The notes beneath the pieces are model-generated. The model searched no databases, was not told where the DNA came from, and worked only from the letters and a program-made list of their open reading frames with translations. Of a stretch of DNA of 64,000 nucleotides, positions 14,404 through 24,723 are shown piece after piece. The position numbers and the translations under genes were made by a program. Numbering within the stretch: the stretch's first letter is position 1; every line of letters begins with the position of its first letter. The DNA comes from an uncultured Carboxylicivirga sp. (GTDB lineage: Bacteria > Bacteroidota > Bacteroidia > Bacteroidales > Marinilabiliaceae): assembly GCF_963668385.1 (NCBI RefSeq), contig NZ_OY764327.1, positions 2,976,001 through 3,040,000 on the forward strand, in the 5' to 3' direction.

Positions 14404-14780
14404 ATTGGCGTAAAAATAAATTCACAGATTTTATCCAATCTACAGAAGAGTTTAGTGAGATAAAAAGTATATCGTTTCGCGATATAATAAACGGGCGAAT
14501 TTTTACTCGCGCATTGGTAACCAAGCAAGGGCCATTTTTTGTCTATCTGGCTTTTATGGGATTCCTCTATATTGGTAATCATTATAAAATGGAGGAGTTA
14601 ATGCGTAAGGTTGCCGGATTAAATAAAGAATTAAAGGAGTTGCGTTACGAGGCTATTACTACATCATCAGAATTGATGTTTATGAGTAAGCAAAGCGAAG
14701 TGTTGAAAAAAGTAAGAGCAAATAATTTGGAATTGGAGGAATTAACTGAACCTCCTCGAAAATTAAAAGTGCGAAAATAA
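14400..14780 (+). CDS. ftsL: FtsL-like cell division protein
   Basis: The 126-residue bitopic membrane protein has a ~40-residue cytoplasmic N-terminus, one membrane helix (about 44-61), then a Glu/Lys-rich periplasmic coiled coil (about 65-115). It lies between rsmH and ftsI exactly where ftsL belongs. FtsL proteins link FtsQ/FtsB to the FtsW-FtsI synthase. Sequence similarity in this family is low, so assignment rests on topology and position. It is coupled to rsmH by a 4 bp overlap and ends 3 bp before ftsI. Confidence 0.85.
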   Translation: MNWRKNKFTDFIQSTEEFSEIKSISFRDIINGRIFTRALVTKQGPFFVYLAFMGFLYIGNHYKMEELMRKVAGLNKELKELRYEAITTSSELMFMSKQSEVLKKVRANNLELEELTEPPRKLKVRK

Positions 14781-14783
14781 CAG

Positions 14784-16898
14784 ATGCAGATTAAGAAAGG
14801 TATCATATTACGATTTGGAGTAGTCTACATTGGAGTCGGACTTCTGGCGGTGTGGATTATCTTTACTGCACTATTTTTGCAAGTAGTTGAGGGAGATAAG
14901 TGGGCCGAAGAAGAGAAGAAATTGAGTAATAAAGATATTATTATTGATGCAAATAGAGGTGATATACTGGCTTCAGATCAACGCAAATTAGCCTGTTCGG
15001 TACCTACTTATCGTATTTATATGGATATGAAGGCCAATGGTTTGACTGATGAGGTATTTGATGCCAATATTGATAGTCTGGCTATTTGTTTATCGTCTTT
15101 TTATAATGATCACTCTGTTAATTATTATCGCAATAACCTTAAAAGAGCTCGTGCTAAGGGGAAACGTTATTATCAGGTTCATCCCCGAAGAATATCGTTT
15201 ACCGATTTAAGAATAGTAAAGCAATTTCCTTTATTCAGGTTAGGGCCTAATAAAGGAGGTTATATCGAAAAGAAATACGAAAATCGCAGGTTGCCTTTTG
15301 GAGATTTGGCATCGCGTACTATTGGTAGTTTATATGCCGAAAAGGATTTGGGTGGGCGATTTGGTTTAGAGATGGCTTATAATAATACCTTAAAAGGTGT
15401 AAGTGGTATCAGTAATCGTACCCGGGTATCGGGTAACTGGGTGGTGGAAGAAGAAATTGAGCCAACCGACGGAAACGATGTAATTACAACTATTGATATA
15501 GGTTTGCAGGATGTTGCAGAGCATGCTTTACTGGAACAGTTAAAAGATCACCGGGCCGATCATGGTTGTGCTGTGGTAATGGAAGTGAGTACCGGAAAAA
15601 TAAGGGCAATAGCAAATCTGGGGCTGAATTCGGCGGGCGATTACGATGAACAATATAATTATGCTATTGGCGAGGCCACAGAACCTGGTTCTACCTTTAA
15701 GCTAGCTTCTATGATTGTAGCTCTTGAAGATGGAGTGGTTAAATTGAATGATAGTATTGAAACTGGTAGGGGCGTCTGTAAATTTTACGATCGAAGAATG
15801 ACCGATAGTCATCATGGTGGATTCGGTACAATTACTGTTCGTCAGGCATTTGAGAAATCGTCGAATGTGGGAATTTCAAAAATTATATTTAATAATTATA
15901 AAGATAATCCTCGTCAATATGTCGATCGTATTTATTCAATGGGATTAAAAGATCCATTGGGCATAGAAATAAAAGGAGAGGGAATACCTCGTATAAAATA
16001 TCCCGGTGAAAAAGATTGGTGGGGTACAACTTTGCCTTGGATGTCGATAGGTTACGAAACGCAGCTAACGCCTTTACAGGTGTTAACTTTTTATAATGCT
16101 GTGGCCAATAACGGAAAGATGGTTAAGCCTCAGTTTGTAGAAGCCATTGCTCATCATGGCGATATTATTGAACGCAGAAAAACCGAAGTACTTAATCCAT
16201 CTATCTGTTCATTAAGTACTATTGAAAAGGTGCACGAATTGTTGGTGGGTGTGGTTGAGCATGGTACGGCTCAAAATATAAAAAATAACCGATATAAAAT
16301 AGCCGGTAAAACCGGTACAGCTCAAATAGCAAAGGGTAATAAAGGATATAAGGGGCAAGGTGGGGTTCAATACCAAGCTTCGTTTGCTGGATATTTCCCG
16401 GCAGATCGACCTCTTTATAGCTGTATTGTAGTGGTTAATGGACCATCAAATGAAGTGTCTTATTATGGTAATATTGTGGCAGGTTCGGTTTTTGGCGAAA
16501 TTGCTGACCGGGTTTATGCTCAAAACTATGATCACCCCGATGTAAAAGAAAATTACGAAATACCGGTTGGCGAATATCTTCCTTATGCAAAAGGGGGTAT
16601 GAAAGACGATTTAGTTGAAGTGTTTAATGAGGTTGGTATTAGTGTTAAAGGTCAGGAAATAAGTTCGGAATGGGCATCTACTAAAGCTCGCGAGCACGAT
16701 ATAAGTATGACTTCTAAAAGTTTTCCTGAAGGATTGGTGCCAAATGTATTAGGCATGGGGGCTAAGGATGCGGTTGCTATTCTAGAAAATCACGGGCTTA
16801 AAGTTGTTTTGAAAGGTGTAGGTCGTGTGCGGCAGCAATCACTAACAGCGGGTCAGAACTTTAGAAAAGGATCGGTTATTTATTTACAAATGGGTTAA
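14784..16898 (+). CDS. ftsI: Division-specific transpeptidase (class B PBP, FtsI) with PASTA domain
   Basis: The 704-residue protein has one N-terminal membrane helix (about 10-33), a PBP dimerisation domain, and a transpeptidase domain with S303-TFK306 (EPGSTFK), the SSN motif at 359-361 and KTG at 509-511 (AGKTGTA). It crosslinks septal peptidoglycan with FtsW. A C-terminal PASTA domain (about 640-704, PNVLGMGAKDAVAILENHG) is present, as in many Bacteroidota and Firmicutes division PBPs and unlike E. coli FtsI. All catalytic motifs are intact. It precedes murE by 14 bp. Confidence 0.95.
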   Translation: MQIKKGIILRFGVVYIGVGLLAVWIIFTALFLQVVEGDKWAEEEKKLSNKDIIIDANRGDILASDQRKLACSVPTYRIYMDMKANGLTDEVFDANIDSLAICLSSFYNDHSVNYYRNNLKRARAKGKRYYQVHPRRISFTDLRIVKQFPLFRLGPNKGGYIEKKYENRRLPFGDLASRTIGSLYAEKDLGGRFGLEMAYNNTLKGVSGISNRTRVSGNWVVEEEIEPTDGNDVITTIDIGLQDVAEHALLEQLKDHRADHGCAVVMEVSTGKIRAIANLGLNSAGDYDEQYNYAIGEATEPGSTFKLASMIVALEDGVVKLNDSIETGRGVCKFYDRRMTDSHHGGFGTITVRQAFEKSSNVGISKIIFNNYKDNPRQYVDRIYSMGLKDPLGIEIKGEGIPRIKYPGEKDWWGTTLPWMSIGYETQLTPLQVLTFYNAVANNGKMVKPQFVEAIAHHGDIIERRKTEVLNPSICSLSTIEKVHELLVGVVEHGTAQNIKNNRYKIAGKTGTAQIAKGNKGYKGQGGVQYQASFAGYFPADRPLYSCIVVVNGPSNEVSYYGNIVAGSVFGEIADRVYAQNYDHPDVKENYEIPVGEYLPYAKGGMKDDLVEVFNEVGISVKGQEISSEWASTKAREHDISMTSKSFPEGLVPNVLGMGAKDAVAILENHGLKVVLKGVGRVRQQSLTAGQNFRKGSVIYLQMG

Positions 16899-16912
16899 CC
16901 TAAATCAGTGAA

Positions 16913-18373
16913 GTGAAAAAACTATTTGAAATATTACAGGAAGTTGAGGTTGATCAAATCATCCCCCAAATGGATGTTGAGATTGCTGAAGTTTGTTTCG
17001 ATTCGAGAAAAGCAAAAGAAAACTCCGTATTTGTTGCCGTAAATGGTACTGTGGTTGATGGGCATCAGTTTATTCCCCAAGTAATCGCTAATGGTTGCAA
17101 GTGTGTGGTATGCGAGGAGCTTCCCGAAGTTTGCCCCGACGAAGTAACTTTTGTGCTTGTTAAAAACAGTTCAAAGGCATTAGGAATAATGGCTTCTGCT
17201 TTTTATGATTACCCTTCGCGTAAATTTAAATTAGTTGGTGTTACCGGAACCAATGGAAAGACCACTATTGCTACTTTGTTGTATAAATTGGTGTCGGCAT
17301 TGGGATATAAAACCGGACTGTTTTCAACAGTGGCAAATTATATAGGTACAGAACAAATGGATGCAACACATACCACTCCTGATGCTGTAACCTTAAACAG
17401 ATTGATGGCCGAGATGGTAGAGCAAGGCTGCGATTACTGCTTTATGGAGGTAAGTTCGCATGCACTGGATCAAAATCGAGTTGCTGGTCTTCAGTTTGAT
17501 GGAGCTTTGTTTACTAATATTACTCACGACCATCTCGATTATCATAAAACGTTTAAAGCCTATATCGAAGCTAAGAAATCTTTCTTCGATAATTTAGATA
17601 AAGAAGCCTTTTGTCTTGTCAATGCTGATGATAAAAATGGCATGGTTATGATGCAAAACACCAAGGCCGATAAAAATACCTATTCGATAAAAGGCATGGG
17701 TACTTTCAGAGCAAAAATTATTGAAAGTATGTTTGAGGGTATGCAACTGGAGATTGATGGACATGAAACATGGACTCAGTTTGTAGGTCATTTTAATGCT
17801 CAAAACCTGTTGGCTGTATATGGTGCAGCTGTTTTAATGGGCTTTGATAAAATGGAGGTGCTGGTGGCATTAAGCCAGTTAAAATCGGTTGATGGCCGGT
17901 TTGAAACTATTCGGTCTAAAGATGGCAAAACGGCCATTGTTGATTATGCACATACCCCAGATGCCTTAAAGAATGTAATTGAAACAATTAATATGGTTCG
18001 CCAGGGAAATCAACAACTTATTTCGGTTGTAGGGGCCGGTGGCGATCGCGATCCAATGAAACGTCCCGAGATGGCCAAAGAGGCTGTTCAGGGTAGTTCC
18101 AGAGTTATCTTAACATCAGATAATCCGCGTAGCGAAGATCCATCTGTAATTATTGAGCAAATGATGAAGGGTGTTACTTTTAAAGAAAGAATAAAAGTTT
18201 TATCCATTGTCGATCGTAAAGAGGCCATTCGAACAGCCTGCATGGTTGCTCAGCCTGGTGATATTATTTTGGTTGCCGGTAAAGGTCACGAAACCTATCA
18301 GGAGATCAATGGAGTGAGAAATCACTTTGATGATCGTGAAATATTAAACGAAATTTTTAACGCAGAAGAATAA
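16913..18373 (+). CDS. murE: UDP-MurNAc-tripeptide ligase MurE (meso-DAP type)
   Basis: The 486-residue Mur ligase has P-loop TGTNGKTT at 111-118 and a central EVSSHALDQ segment. The C-terminal signature DNPRSEDP identifies meso-diaminopimelate as the added residue, where lysine-adding enzymes differ. It acts in the cytoplasm, extending UDP-MurNAc-L-Ala-D-Glu. The start is GTG at 16913; no better ATG exists nearby and MKKLFEIL aligns with family starts. This tells us the organism has DAP-type peptidoglycan. Confidence 0.96.
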   Translation: MKKLFEILQEVEVDQIIPQMDVEIAEVCFDSRKAKENSVFVAVNGTVVDGHQFIPQVIANGCKCVVCEELPEVCPDEVTFVLVKNSSKALGIMASAFYDYPSRKFKLVGVTGTNGKTTIATLLYKLVSALGYKTGLFSTVANYIGTEQMDATHTTPDAVTLNRLMAEMVEQGCDYCFMEVSSHALDQNRVAGLQFDGALFTNITHDHLDYHKTFKAYIEAKKSFFDNLDKEAFCLVNADDKNGMVMMQNTKADKNTYSIKGMGTFRAKIIESMFEGMQLEIDGHETWTQFVGHFNAQNLLAVYGAAVLMGFDKMEVLVALSQLKSVDGRFETIRSKDGKTAIVDYAHTPDALKNVIETINMVRQGNQQLISVVGAGGDRDPMKRPEMAKEAVQGSSRVILTSDNPRSEDPSVIIEQMMKGVTFKERIKVLSIVDRKEAIRTACMVAQPGDIILVAGKGHETYQEINGVRNHFDDREILNEIFNAEE

Positions 18374-18379
18374 GAGGAG

Positions 18380-19612
18380 ATGTTGTATTATTTGTTTAAG
18401 TATCTCGAAACTGTGAATTTTCCTGGAGCCGGAGTGTTTCAGTATATTACGTTTCGTGCCGGTTTAGCTGTTATCATAGCTTTATTGTTTGCAGCCATTT
18501 TTGGTAAGTTGGTAATTAAAATGCTACAGCGTCAGCAAATTGGTGAAGTGGTTCGCGATTTGGGACTCGAAGGGCAATATGCGAAAAAAGGTACGCCTAC
18601 TATGGGAGGTGTTATTATTATTTCTGCCATATTAATACCGGTTCTTTTGTTAAGTAAGCTGGATAATGTTTATATTATTCTAATGGTTATATCTACTCTT
18701 TGGTTGGGTGTAATTGGTTTTATTGATGATTATATTAAGGTATTCAAAAAAGATAAAGAAGGATTGGCTGGCAGGTTTAAAATTGCTGGTCAGGTGGGTT
18801 TAGGTCTGATTGTTGGATTAACCTTATTTGCTAGCGATGATGTGTATGTTAGGGAAACTATTCCGGGTGAAACCATAACTATTCAGGCTGAAGACGGAAC
18901 TATGGTTGAACGACCTGCAACAAAGGATACCAAATCAACAGTTACCAACATTCCGTTTTTGAAACATAATCGCTTTAACTACTCAAAGGTGGTTTGGTTT
19001 TTAGGAGATCAGGCCCAAAAATGGGGATGGCTTGTTTTTGTCGTAGCGGTAATTTTTATTATCACAGCCGTTTCAAATGGTGCCAATATAACAGATGGAC
19101 TCGATGGATTGGCCACTGGTACGTCGGCCATAATAGGTACAACTCTCGGGGTGTTTGCTTATCTGTCGAGTAATATCATTTACGCCGATTATTTGAATAT
19201 CATGTATATACCTAACTCCGAAGAGCTGGTAGTGTTTATTGCTGCTTTTATCGGTGCTACTGTTGGGTTTTTATGGTATAACTCGTTTCCAGCCCAGGTT
19301 TTTATGGGCGATACAGGTAGTTTAACCTTGGGTGGAATTATAGCTGTATTTGCCATTCTATTGCGTATCGAATTGCTGATACCAATTTTATGCGGAATCT
19401 TCCTGGTCGAGAATGTTTCGGTTATGATGCAGGTAAGCTGGTTTAAATATACCAAGAAAAAATATGGTGAAGGAAGGCGAATTTTTAAGATGGCTCCTTT
19501 GCATCATCATTATCAAAAAAAGGGATATACCGAGTCTAAAATTGTTACCCGTTTCTGGATTATCGGAATCATTTTAGCAGTATTAACTATCGTAACTTTA
19601 AAAGTAAGATAA
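18380..19612 (+). CDS. mraY: Phospho-MurNAc-pentapeptide transferase MraY
   Basis: The 410-residue polytopic membrane enzyme transfers phospho-MurNAc-pentapeptide to undecaprenyl phosphate to give lipid I. Active-site motifs are [26 protein letters not shown] and [11 protein letters not shown]. It is longer than E. coli MraY (~360). The extra residues form a polar loop around 160-195 ([19 protein letters not shown]), a feature shared by Bacteroidota homologues as I recall. It starts 6 bp after murE and ends 1 bp before murD. Confidence 0.96.
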   Translation: MLYYLFKYLETVNFPGAGVFQYITFRAGLAVIIALLFAAIFGKLVIKMLQRQQIGEVVRDLGLEGQYAKKGTPTMGGVIIISAILIPVLLLSKLDNVYIILMVISTLWLGVIGFIDDYIKVFKKDKEGLAGRFKIAGQVGLGLIVGLTLFASDDVYVRETIPGETITIQAEDGTMVERPATKDTKSTVTNIPFLKHNRFNYSKVVWFLGDQAQKWGWLVFVVAVIFIITAVSNGANITDGLDGLATGTSAIIGTTLGVFAYLSSNIIYADYLNIMYIPNSEELVVFIAAFIGATVGFLWYNSFPAQVFMGDTGSLTLGGIIAVFAILLRIELLIPILCGIFLVENVSVMMQVSWFKYTKKKYGEGRRIFKMAPLHHHYQKKGYTESKIVTRFWIIGIILAVLTIVTLKVR

Positions 19613-19613
19613 C

Positions 19614-20951
19614 ATGAAGAAGCTGGTTGTTCTGGGTTCTGGCGAAAGTGGTGTGGGTACAGCTTTATTAGCTGTGCAAAGGGGTTGGAGCGTTTTTGTT
19701 TCAGACAAGGCAAGCATCACGCAAAAGAATAAAACGGAATTAAGGAATGCCGGTATCGAATTTGAAGATAATAAGCATACCGAAGAAAGAATTCTGGAAG
19801 CTGACGAAATTATGAAGAGTCCCGGTATACCTGATTCGGCTCCCATAATAGTGAAGGCTAAGGAAAAAGGCATACCTGTTATTTCAGAAATTGAATTTGC
19901 AGGGCGATATATGGAGGCTAAAAGTATTTGTATTACTGGAAGTAATGGCAAAACAACCACAACATTGTTGACCTACGAATTACTCAAGAATGCAGGAGTT
20001 AAGGTTGAGTTGGCAGGTAACGTTGGAACTAGTTTGGCCCGACAAATTGCTGAAGGTAAGAGGCCTGATTGGTATGTGATTGAATTAAGTAGTTTTCAGC
20101 TCGATGGTATGTTTGATTTTAAAGCCGATGTAGCTGTGTTGCTTAATATTACTCCTGATCATCTGGACAGGTATAGCTATAAAATGCAAAATTATATCGA
20201 TAGTAAATTTCGCATTGCTCAGAATCAAACCGAAAAAGATGTTTTTATCTATTGTGAGGATGATGAGAACATAACAACAGAATTAACCAAGCATATTTTT
20301 AAATCAGATATAATACCCTTTACACAAAAGGATTTATTAAAGCGAGGGGCTTACGTCACAAACGACGAAGTCATTATTAACTACAACCAGGACACCATGA
20401 GTATTTTATCACAGGAACTGTCATTGCAGGGGAAACATAATCTTTATAATTCGATGGCTGCCGGAATTGTGGCATCGGTTTTAAAGATTAAAAAGAAATT
20501 TATTCGCGAAAGTCTTACTTCGTTTAAAGGAGTTGAACATCGGCTTGAAAAAGTATGTTCGGTAAGAGGGATAGAGTTTATAAACGACTCGAAGGCTACT
20601 AATGTAAATTCTACATGGTATGCCTTAGAGTGTATGGACAAACCTGTGGTATGGATTGCCGGTGGGGTGGATAAAGGAAATGATTATACCGATCTTTTTC
20701 CGTTGGCTCACGAAAAGGTGAAGGCGTTGGTTTGTCTTGGACTTGATAACAAAAAGCTTTTTAAATCTTTTAATGGCGTAATACCTGTTATTAAAGAAGC
20801 TAAATCGATGAAAGAAGCAGTTGAGGTTGCTTATCATCTGGGTAAAAAGGGTGATGTAGTGCTTTTATCTCCTGCATGTGCAAGTTTTGATTTGTTCAGT
20901 AGCTATATCGATCGAGGTATTCAGTTTAAGGATTGTGTGAGAGAATTGTAA
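19614..20951 (+). CDS. murD: UDP-MurNAc-L-alanine:D-glutamate ligase MurD
   Basis: The 445-residue Mur ligase adds D-Glu in the cytoplasm. Its N-terminal Rossmann-like part begins KKLVVLGSGESGVG. The ATP site GSNGKTTTT lies near residue 110, NITPDHLDRY in the middle, and SKATNVNST in the C-terminal domain. Length and motif order are normal. It sits in the typical place between mraY and ftsW. Confidence 0.96.
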   Translation: MKKLVVLGSGESGVGTALLAVQRGWSVFVSDKASITQKNKTELRNAGIEFEDNKHTEERILEADEIMKSPGIPDSAPIIVKAKEKGIPVISEIEFAGRYMEAKSICITGSNGKTTTTLLTYELLKNAGVKVELAGNVGTSLARQIAEGKRPDWYVIELSSFQLDGMFDFKADVAVLLNITPDHLDRYSYKMQNYIDSKFRIAQNQTEKDVFIYCEDDENITTELTKHIFKSDIIPFTQKDLLKRGAYVTNDEVIINYNQDTMSILSQELSLQGKHNLYNSMAAGIVASVLKIKKKFIRESLTSFKGVEHRLEKVCSVRGIEFINDSKATNVNSTWYALECMDKPVVWIAGGVDKGNDYTDLFPLAHEKVKALVCLGLDNKKLFKSFNGVIPVIKEAKSMKEAVEVAYHLGKKGDVVLLSPACASFDLFSSYIDRGIQFKDCVREL

Positions 20952-20960
20952 AAATTGAAG

Positions 20961-22142
20961 ATGAACGAAACGATACGTAAATATATTCAAGGCGATCGGA
21001 TAATATGGTTTGTGATTATTGCATTGTCAATATTTTCGAGCCTGGTGGTGTATAGTGCTACGGGTAACCTTGCATACAAGCATCATGATGGTAATGCCAT
21101 CTATTATCTGTTCAGGCATGCCAAATTTTTAATGGTGGGTATTGGTATTATAGTGGCTGTTCATCATTTACATTATAAGTGGTTTGCGCGCTTTGCATCC
21201 GTTTTTCTTTATTTTTCTGAAGCATTACTGTTGATAACTCTTTTAACGGGAGTGAGTCTTAATCAGGCTAGTCGTTGGTTAACGGTGCCAGTAGTAGGTA
21301 TTTCGTTTCAGCCTTCGGAGTTGGCAAAGTTGGCTTTGATGATATTTATTGCAAAAGTATTAGCTCAGCATCAACAGGACGATACTAATGCTGATAGTGC
21401 CTTTAAACCCATAATGATTCATGTTGGAATTGTATGTGGGTTAATATTTAAAGAAGACTTTTCAACGGCCGGTTTGATAGGTGCAACTGCTTTATTGGTT
21501 ATGTTTATTGGTCGTGTATCGTTAAAATATATATTGGGAACAGTTGGCGCTGTTCTGATCTTTGTTACGTTTATTATCTTTTCATCGGAGTATGTTCCTT
21601 TTTTGCATAGAGCCAGTACCTGGAAGGCACGTATTATGCGACATATGGAAGAAGATAACGAACCAGGTGGAGGAACTGCCGATTATCAGGCTGAGCGTTC
21701 GAAAATGGCAATCGCCACAGGTGGATTCTTTGGTAAAGGTCCGGGTAACAGTCATCAACGCTATTTTTTACCTCACCCATACAGTGATTTTGTATATGCT
21801 ATTATCACTGAAGAATTTGGAATTTTTGGAGCTTTGCTTGTGATGCTGGCTTATTTGATATTGCTATTTAGGTCAGGTGTGATTGTACGTGCCAGTACGC
21901 GGACCTTTCCGGCTTTTCTAGTGATAGGTCTTGCGACCCTCTTGTCGGTTCAGGCGTTTATTAATATGGGTGTTGCTGTTGGAGTTTTTCCTGTTACTGG
22001 TCAGCCCTTACCGTTGGTTAGTATGGGGGGTACATCAACCCTGTTTACCTGTTTGGCTTTGGGTGCTATATTAAGTGTGAGCAGATATAATATGAAAGAA
22101 CGTTCAGCTTTGGTTGCTGAAGAAAATACTGAAGAAAAATGA
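20961..22142 (+). CDS. ftsW: SEDS glycosyltransferase FtsW
   Basis: The ~393-residue polytopic membrane protein of the SEDS family polymerises lipid II at the septum with FtsI. Signatures are QPSELAKLALMIF, the loop PHPYSDFVYAIITEEFG and GQPLPLVSMGGTS. I choose ATG 20961 (MNETIRKY); a TTG at 20955 is in frame but less likely. The C-terminus overlaps murG by 4 bp. Confidence 0.95.
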   Translation: MNETIRKYIQGDRIIWFVIIALSIFSSLVVYSATGNLAYKHHDGNAIYYLFRHAKFLMVGIGIIVAVHHLHYKWFARFASVFLYFSEALLLITLLTGVSLNQASRWLTVPVVGISFQPSELAKLALMIFIAKVLAQHQQDDTNADSAFKPIMIHVGIVCGLIFKEDFSTAGLIGATALLVMFIGRVSLKYILGTVGAVLIFVTFIIFSSEYVPFLHRASTWKARIMRHMEEDNEPGGGTADYQAERSKMAIATGGFFGKGPGNSHQRYFLPHPYSDFVYAIITEEFGIFGALLVMLAYLILLFRSGVIVRASTRTFPAFLVIGLATLLSVQAFINMGVAVGVFPVTGQPLPLVSMGGTSTLFTCLALGAILSVSRYNMKERSALVAEENTEEK

Positions 22143-23239
22143 GCGAATTAAGAGTTATTATTAGCGGAGGTGGTACTGGTGGTCATATTTTTCCGGCCAT
22201 TTCGATTGCCAATGCAGTAAAAGAACAACTTCCTGATGCCAAAATACTTTTTGTAGGAGCTCAGGGTAAGATGGAAATGGAAAAGGTTCCGGAAGCAGGA
22301 TACGATATTGTAGGTCTGCCGGTAGCTGGTTTACAACGTAAAATTACCTTAAAGAATTTATCGTTTCCATTTAAGTTGATTAATAGCCTTAATAGAGCTC
22401 GCAAAGTTGTTGCTGAATTTAATCCCGATGTAGCGGTTGGCGTAGGAGGCTATGCCAGTGGTCCGGTTTTAAGGGTGTCGTCACAAAAAAAAGTACCTTG
22501 TTTATTGCAAGAGCAAAACTCATTTCCAGGTATCACTAATCGTATTTTGGCTAAAAAAGCAGCTAAAATTTGCGTTGCCTACGACAATATGGATCGTTTT
22601 TTCGATGGAAAAAAAATCATTTTAACAGGTAATCCGGTTCGTAGCAATCTTATAGCCACGGTTGAAAAGAGTGAGGCCGCAAAATTCTGGAAATTAGATC
22701 CGGCTAAGAAAACCATTTTGGTGATTGGTGGAAGCCTAGGCGCGCGCTCGGTTAATAATGGAATATTACATGGAATAAAAGAACTACCAGAAGGATGCCA
22801 GATGATTTGGCAAACGGGTAAATACTATTTCGAAGAGATGAGGGCTGGTTTGCCATTAGAGTTGAAAGATAGAGTGGTGGTTACTGATTTTATCAGTCGT
22901 ATGGATATGGCATTTTCAATGGCCGATGTGGTGGTTTCGAGAGCTGGTGCTGGCACTATTTCAGAATTGGCCATATTAGGTAAACCAACCATTTTTGTGC
23001 CTTCTCCAAATGTGTCAGAAGATCATCAGACCAAAAATGCAATGGCTCTGGTTGAGAAGAATGCAGCCATGTTGGTGAAAGATTCTCAAGTGAACGGCAT
23101 AATAGCCGAAGCTTCGCAATTGGCTTTAGATGAGCATTTGATAAAAACACTTAGTAAAAATATTACAAAACTGGCAAAGCCTGATGCGGCACGCGATATT
23201 GCAAATCAGGTTATTGAACTGGCAAAAAGTAAGAAGTAG
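22139..23239 (+). CDS. murG: UDP-GlcNAc:lipid I transferase MurG
   Basis: This 366-residue GT28 enzyme makes lipid II at the inner face of the membrane. The N-terminal loop SGGGTGGHIFPA (residues 9-20) and the second GGSLGARSVN loop bind the lipid and nucleotide substrates, and the ISRMDMAFSMADVVVSRAGA segment carries the UDP-binding region. Length is standard. It is translationally coupled to ftsW (ATGA overlap) and directly abuts murC. Confidence 0.97.
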   Translation: MSELRVIISGGGTGGHIFPAISIANAVKEQLPDAKILFVGAQGKMEMEKVPEAGYDIVGLPVAGLQRKITLKNLSFPFKLINSLNRARKVVAEFNPDVAVGVGGYASGPVLRVSSQKKVPCLLQEQNSFPGITNRILAKKAAKICVAYDNMDRFFDGKKIILTGNPVRSNLIATVEKSEAAKFWKLDPAKKTILVIGGSLGARSVNNGILHGIKELPEGCQMIWQTGKYYFEEMRAGLPLELKDRVVVTDFISRMDMAFSMADVVVSRAGAGTISELAILGKPTIFVPSPNVSEDHQTKNAMALVEKNAAMLVKDSQVNGIIAEASQLALDEHLIKTLSKNITKLAKPDAARDIANQVIELAKSKK

Positions 23240-24628
23240 ATGTTGAAGTTAAATGAAATAAAAAGTGTTTATTTTATCGGTATCGGTGGAATAGGGATGA
23301 GTGCTCTGGCTCGTTTTTTTAAGCAGCAGGGTAAGATTGTGGCTGGATACGATCGCACTTCAACAGTGCTAACCAATACCTTGGTAAATGAAGGTATTGA
23401 GGTTAGTTTAATAGATGATGTTAACGGTATTTCGCCAGAGTTTAAAGATAAAACATCTTGTTTGGTGGTTTATACACCTGCCATTCCCGCTAATCATACC
23501 GAATTAAAATATTTTAATGAGAATGGTTTTGAGGTTAAAAAGCGCGCCGAAGTTTTAGGATTACTCACTCGCGACATGGAAGGGGTTTGTGTGGCAGGTA
23601 CGCACGGGAAAACAACCATTTCGAGTATGACTGCGCATTTGATGAAACAGTCTAATGTTGGTTGTAATGCTTTTTTAGGTGGAATTACGCGTAACTATGC
23701 AACCAATTATTTGCACAACGATCAGTCTTCTTATGTTGTGATGGAGGCGGATGAATTTGATCGTTCATTTTTACAATTAACACCTTATTTAGCGCTGGTT
23801 TCTGCAATGGATGCCGATCATTTGGATATATATGGCGATGCGTCGAAGGTAACAGAGGCATTTAATCAGTTTGTGCAATTGATAAGCCCAGGAGGAGCAT
23901 TGTTGCATAAAGAAGGGCTTCCGGTTGTATTACCCGATGAAGATGTGGAGGTTTTTACCTATTCAGCTAAAGAAGAGGGCGATTTTTATCCGTATAATCT
24001 CAAGTTGGTTGATGGATTTTATCAATTCAATTTAAAAACTCCTTTTGGCAAGATAATGAAGCTGCAAATGGGTGTGCCTGGATTGGTGAATGTCGAAAAT
24101 GCTGTTGGTGCAATCGGTTTGGCACTCTTGGCGGGTGTTGAAGAAGATGAAATTCGAAATGCCTTGCCTGAATTTCAAGGGATAAAACGACGATTCGAAT
24201 ATCGTATTCGTGAAGATAATCTGGTTTATATTGATGATTATGCACATCATCCCGAAGAGATTAATGCAACAGTTGCTTCTGTTAGAGCTATCTATCCGGA
24301 TAAAAAGTTAACGGTTGTATTTCAGCCTCATCTGTTTACTCGTACCCGCGATTTTGTAATGGGTTTTGCTGAAGCTTTGGATAAATGTGACAGGGTTTAT
24401 TTACTGGATATTTATCCGGCACGCGAAGAGCCTATTGAAGGAGTAACCTCGAACATAATTGCAGATAAAATGAAATCCGAAAGAGTAAAAGTATGTGCAT
24501 TTGAGGATATAGTTGTGGGTCTGAAATTAAATAATCCAGAAGTGATTTTGACTCTTGGAGCAGGTGATATAGATAAGCTGACAGATGAATTAGAAAGTCA
24601 GTTGAAACAGTTCATCCTTCATAAATAG
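23240..24628 (+). CDS. murC: UDP-MurNAc:L-alanine ligase MurC
   Basis: This 462-residue Mur ligase attaches the first amino acid of the stem peptide. Its N-terminal motif is GIGGIGMSALARF, the P-loop is GTHGKTTISS near residue 119, and DDYAHHPEEI lies in the C-terminal domain. It starts immediately after the murG stop. No ddl follows, and a 95 bp gap separates it from ftsQ; in proteobacterial clusters ddl is usually at this place. Confidence 0.96.
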   Translation: MLKLNEIKSVYFIGIGGIGMSALARFFKQQGKIVAGYDRTSTVLTNTLVNEGIEVSLIDDVNGISPEFKDKTSCLVVYTPAIPANHTELKYFNENGFEVKKRAEVLGLLTRDMEGVCVAGTHGKTTISSMTAHLMKQSNVGCNAFLGGITRNYATNYLHNDQSSYVVMEADEFDRSFLQLTPYLALVSAMDADHLDIYGDASKVTEAFNQFVQLISPGGALLHKEGLPVVLPDEDVEVFTYSAKEEGDFYPYNLKLVDGFYQFNLKTPFGKIMKLQMGVPGLVNVENAVGAIGLALLAGVEEDEIRNALPEFQGIKRRFEYRIREDNLVYIDDYAHHPEEINATVASVRAIYPDKKLTVVFQPHLFTRTRDFVMGFAEALDKCDRVYLLDIYPAREEPIEGVTSNIIADKMKSERVKVCAFEDIVVGLKLNNPEVILTLGAGDIDKLTDELESQLKQFILHK

Positions 24629-24723
24629 ATGTTGAACAAATTGTTAATAACTATTGACTCTATTAAGGCAATAGAAATGCTGAAAAAGTTATATTTAAAC
24701 GATTTAATGGGCTTTTTAAGATA

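Noticed and set aside
24629-24723. Possible missing ddl between murC and ftsQ as a deletion
   Set aside because: Bacteroidota dcw clusters normally lack ddl here, as I recall, and there is no remnant in the 95 bp gap.
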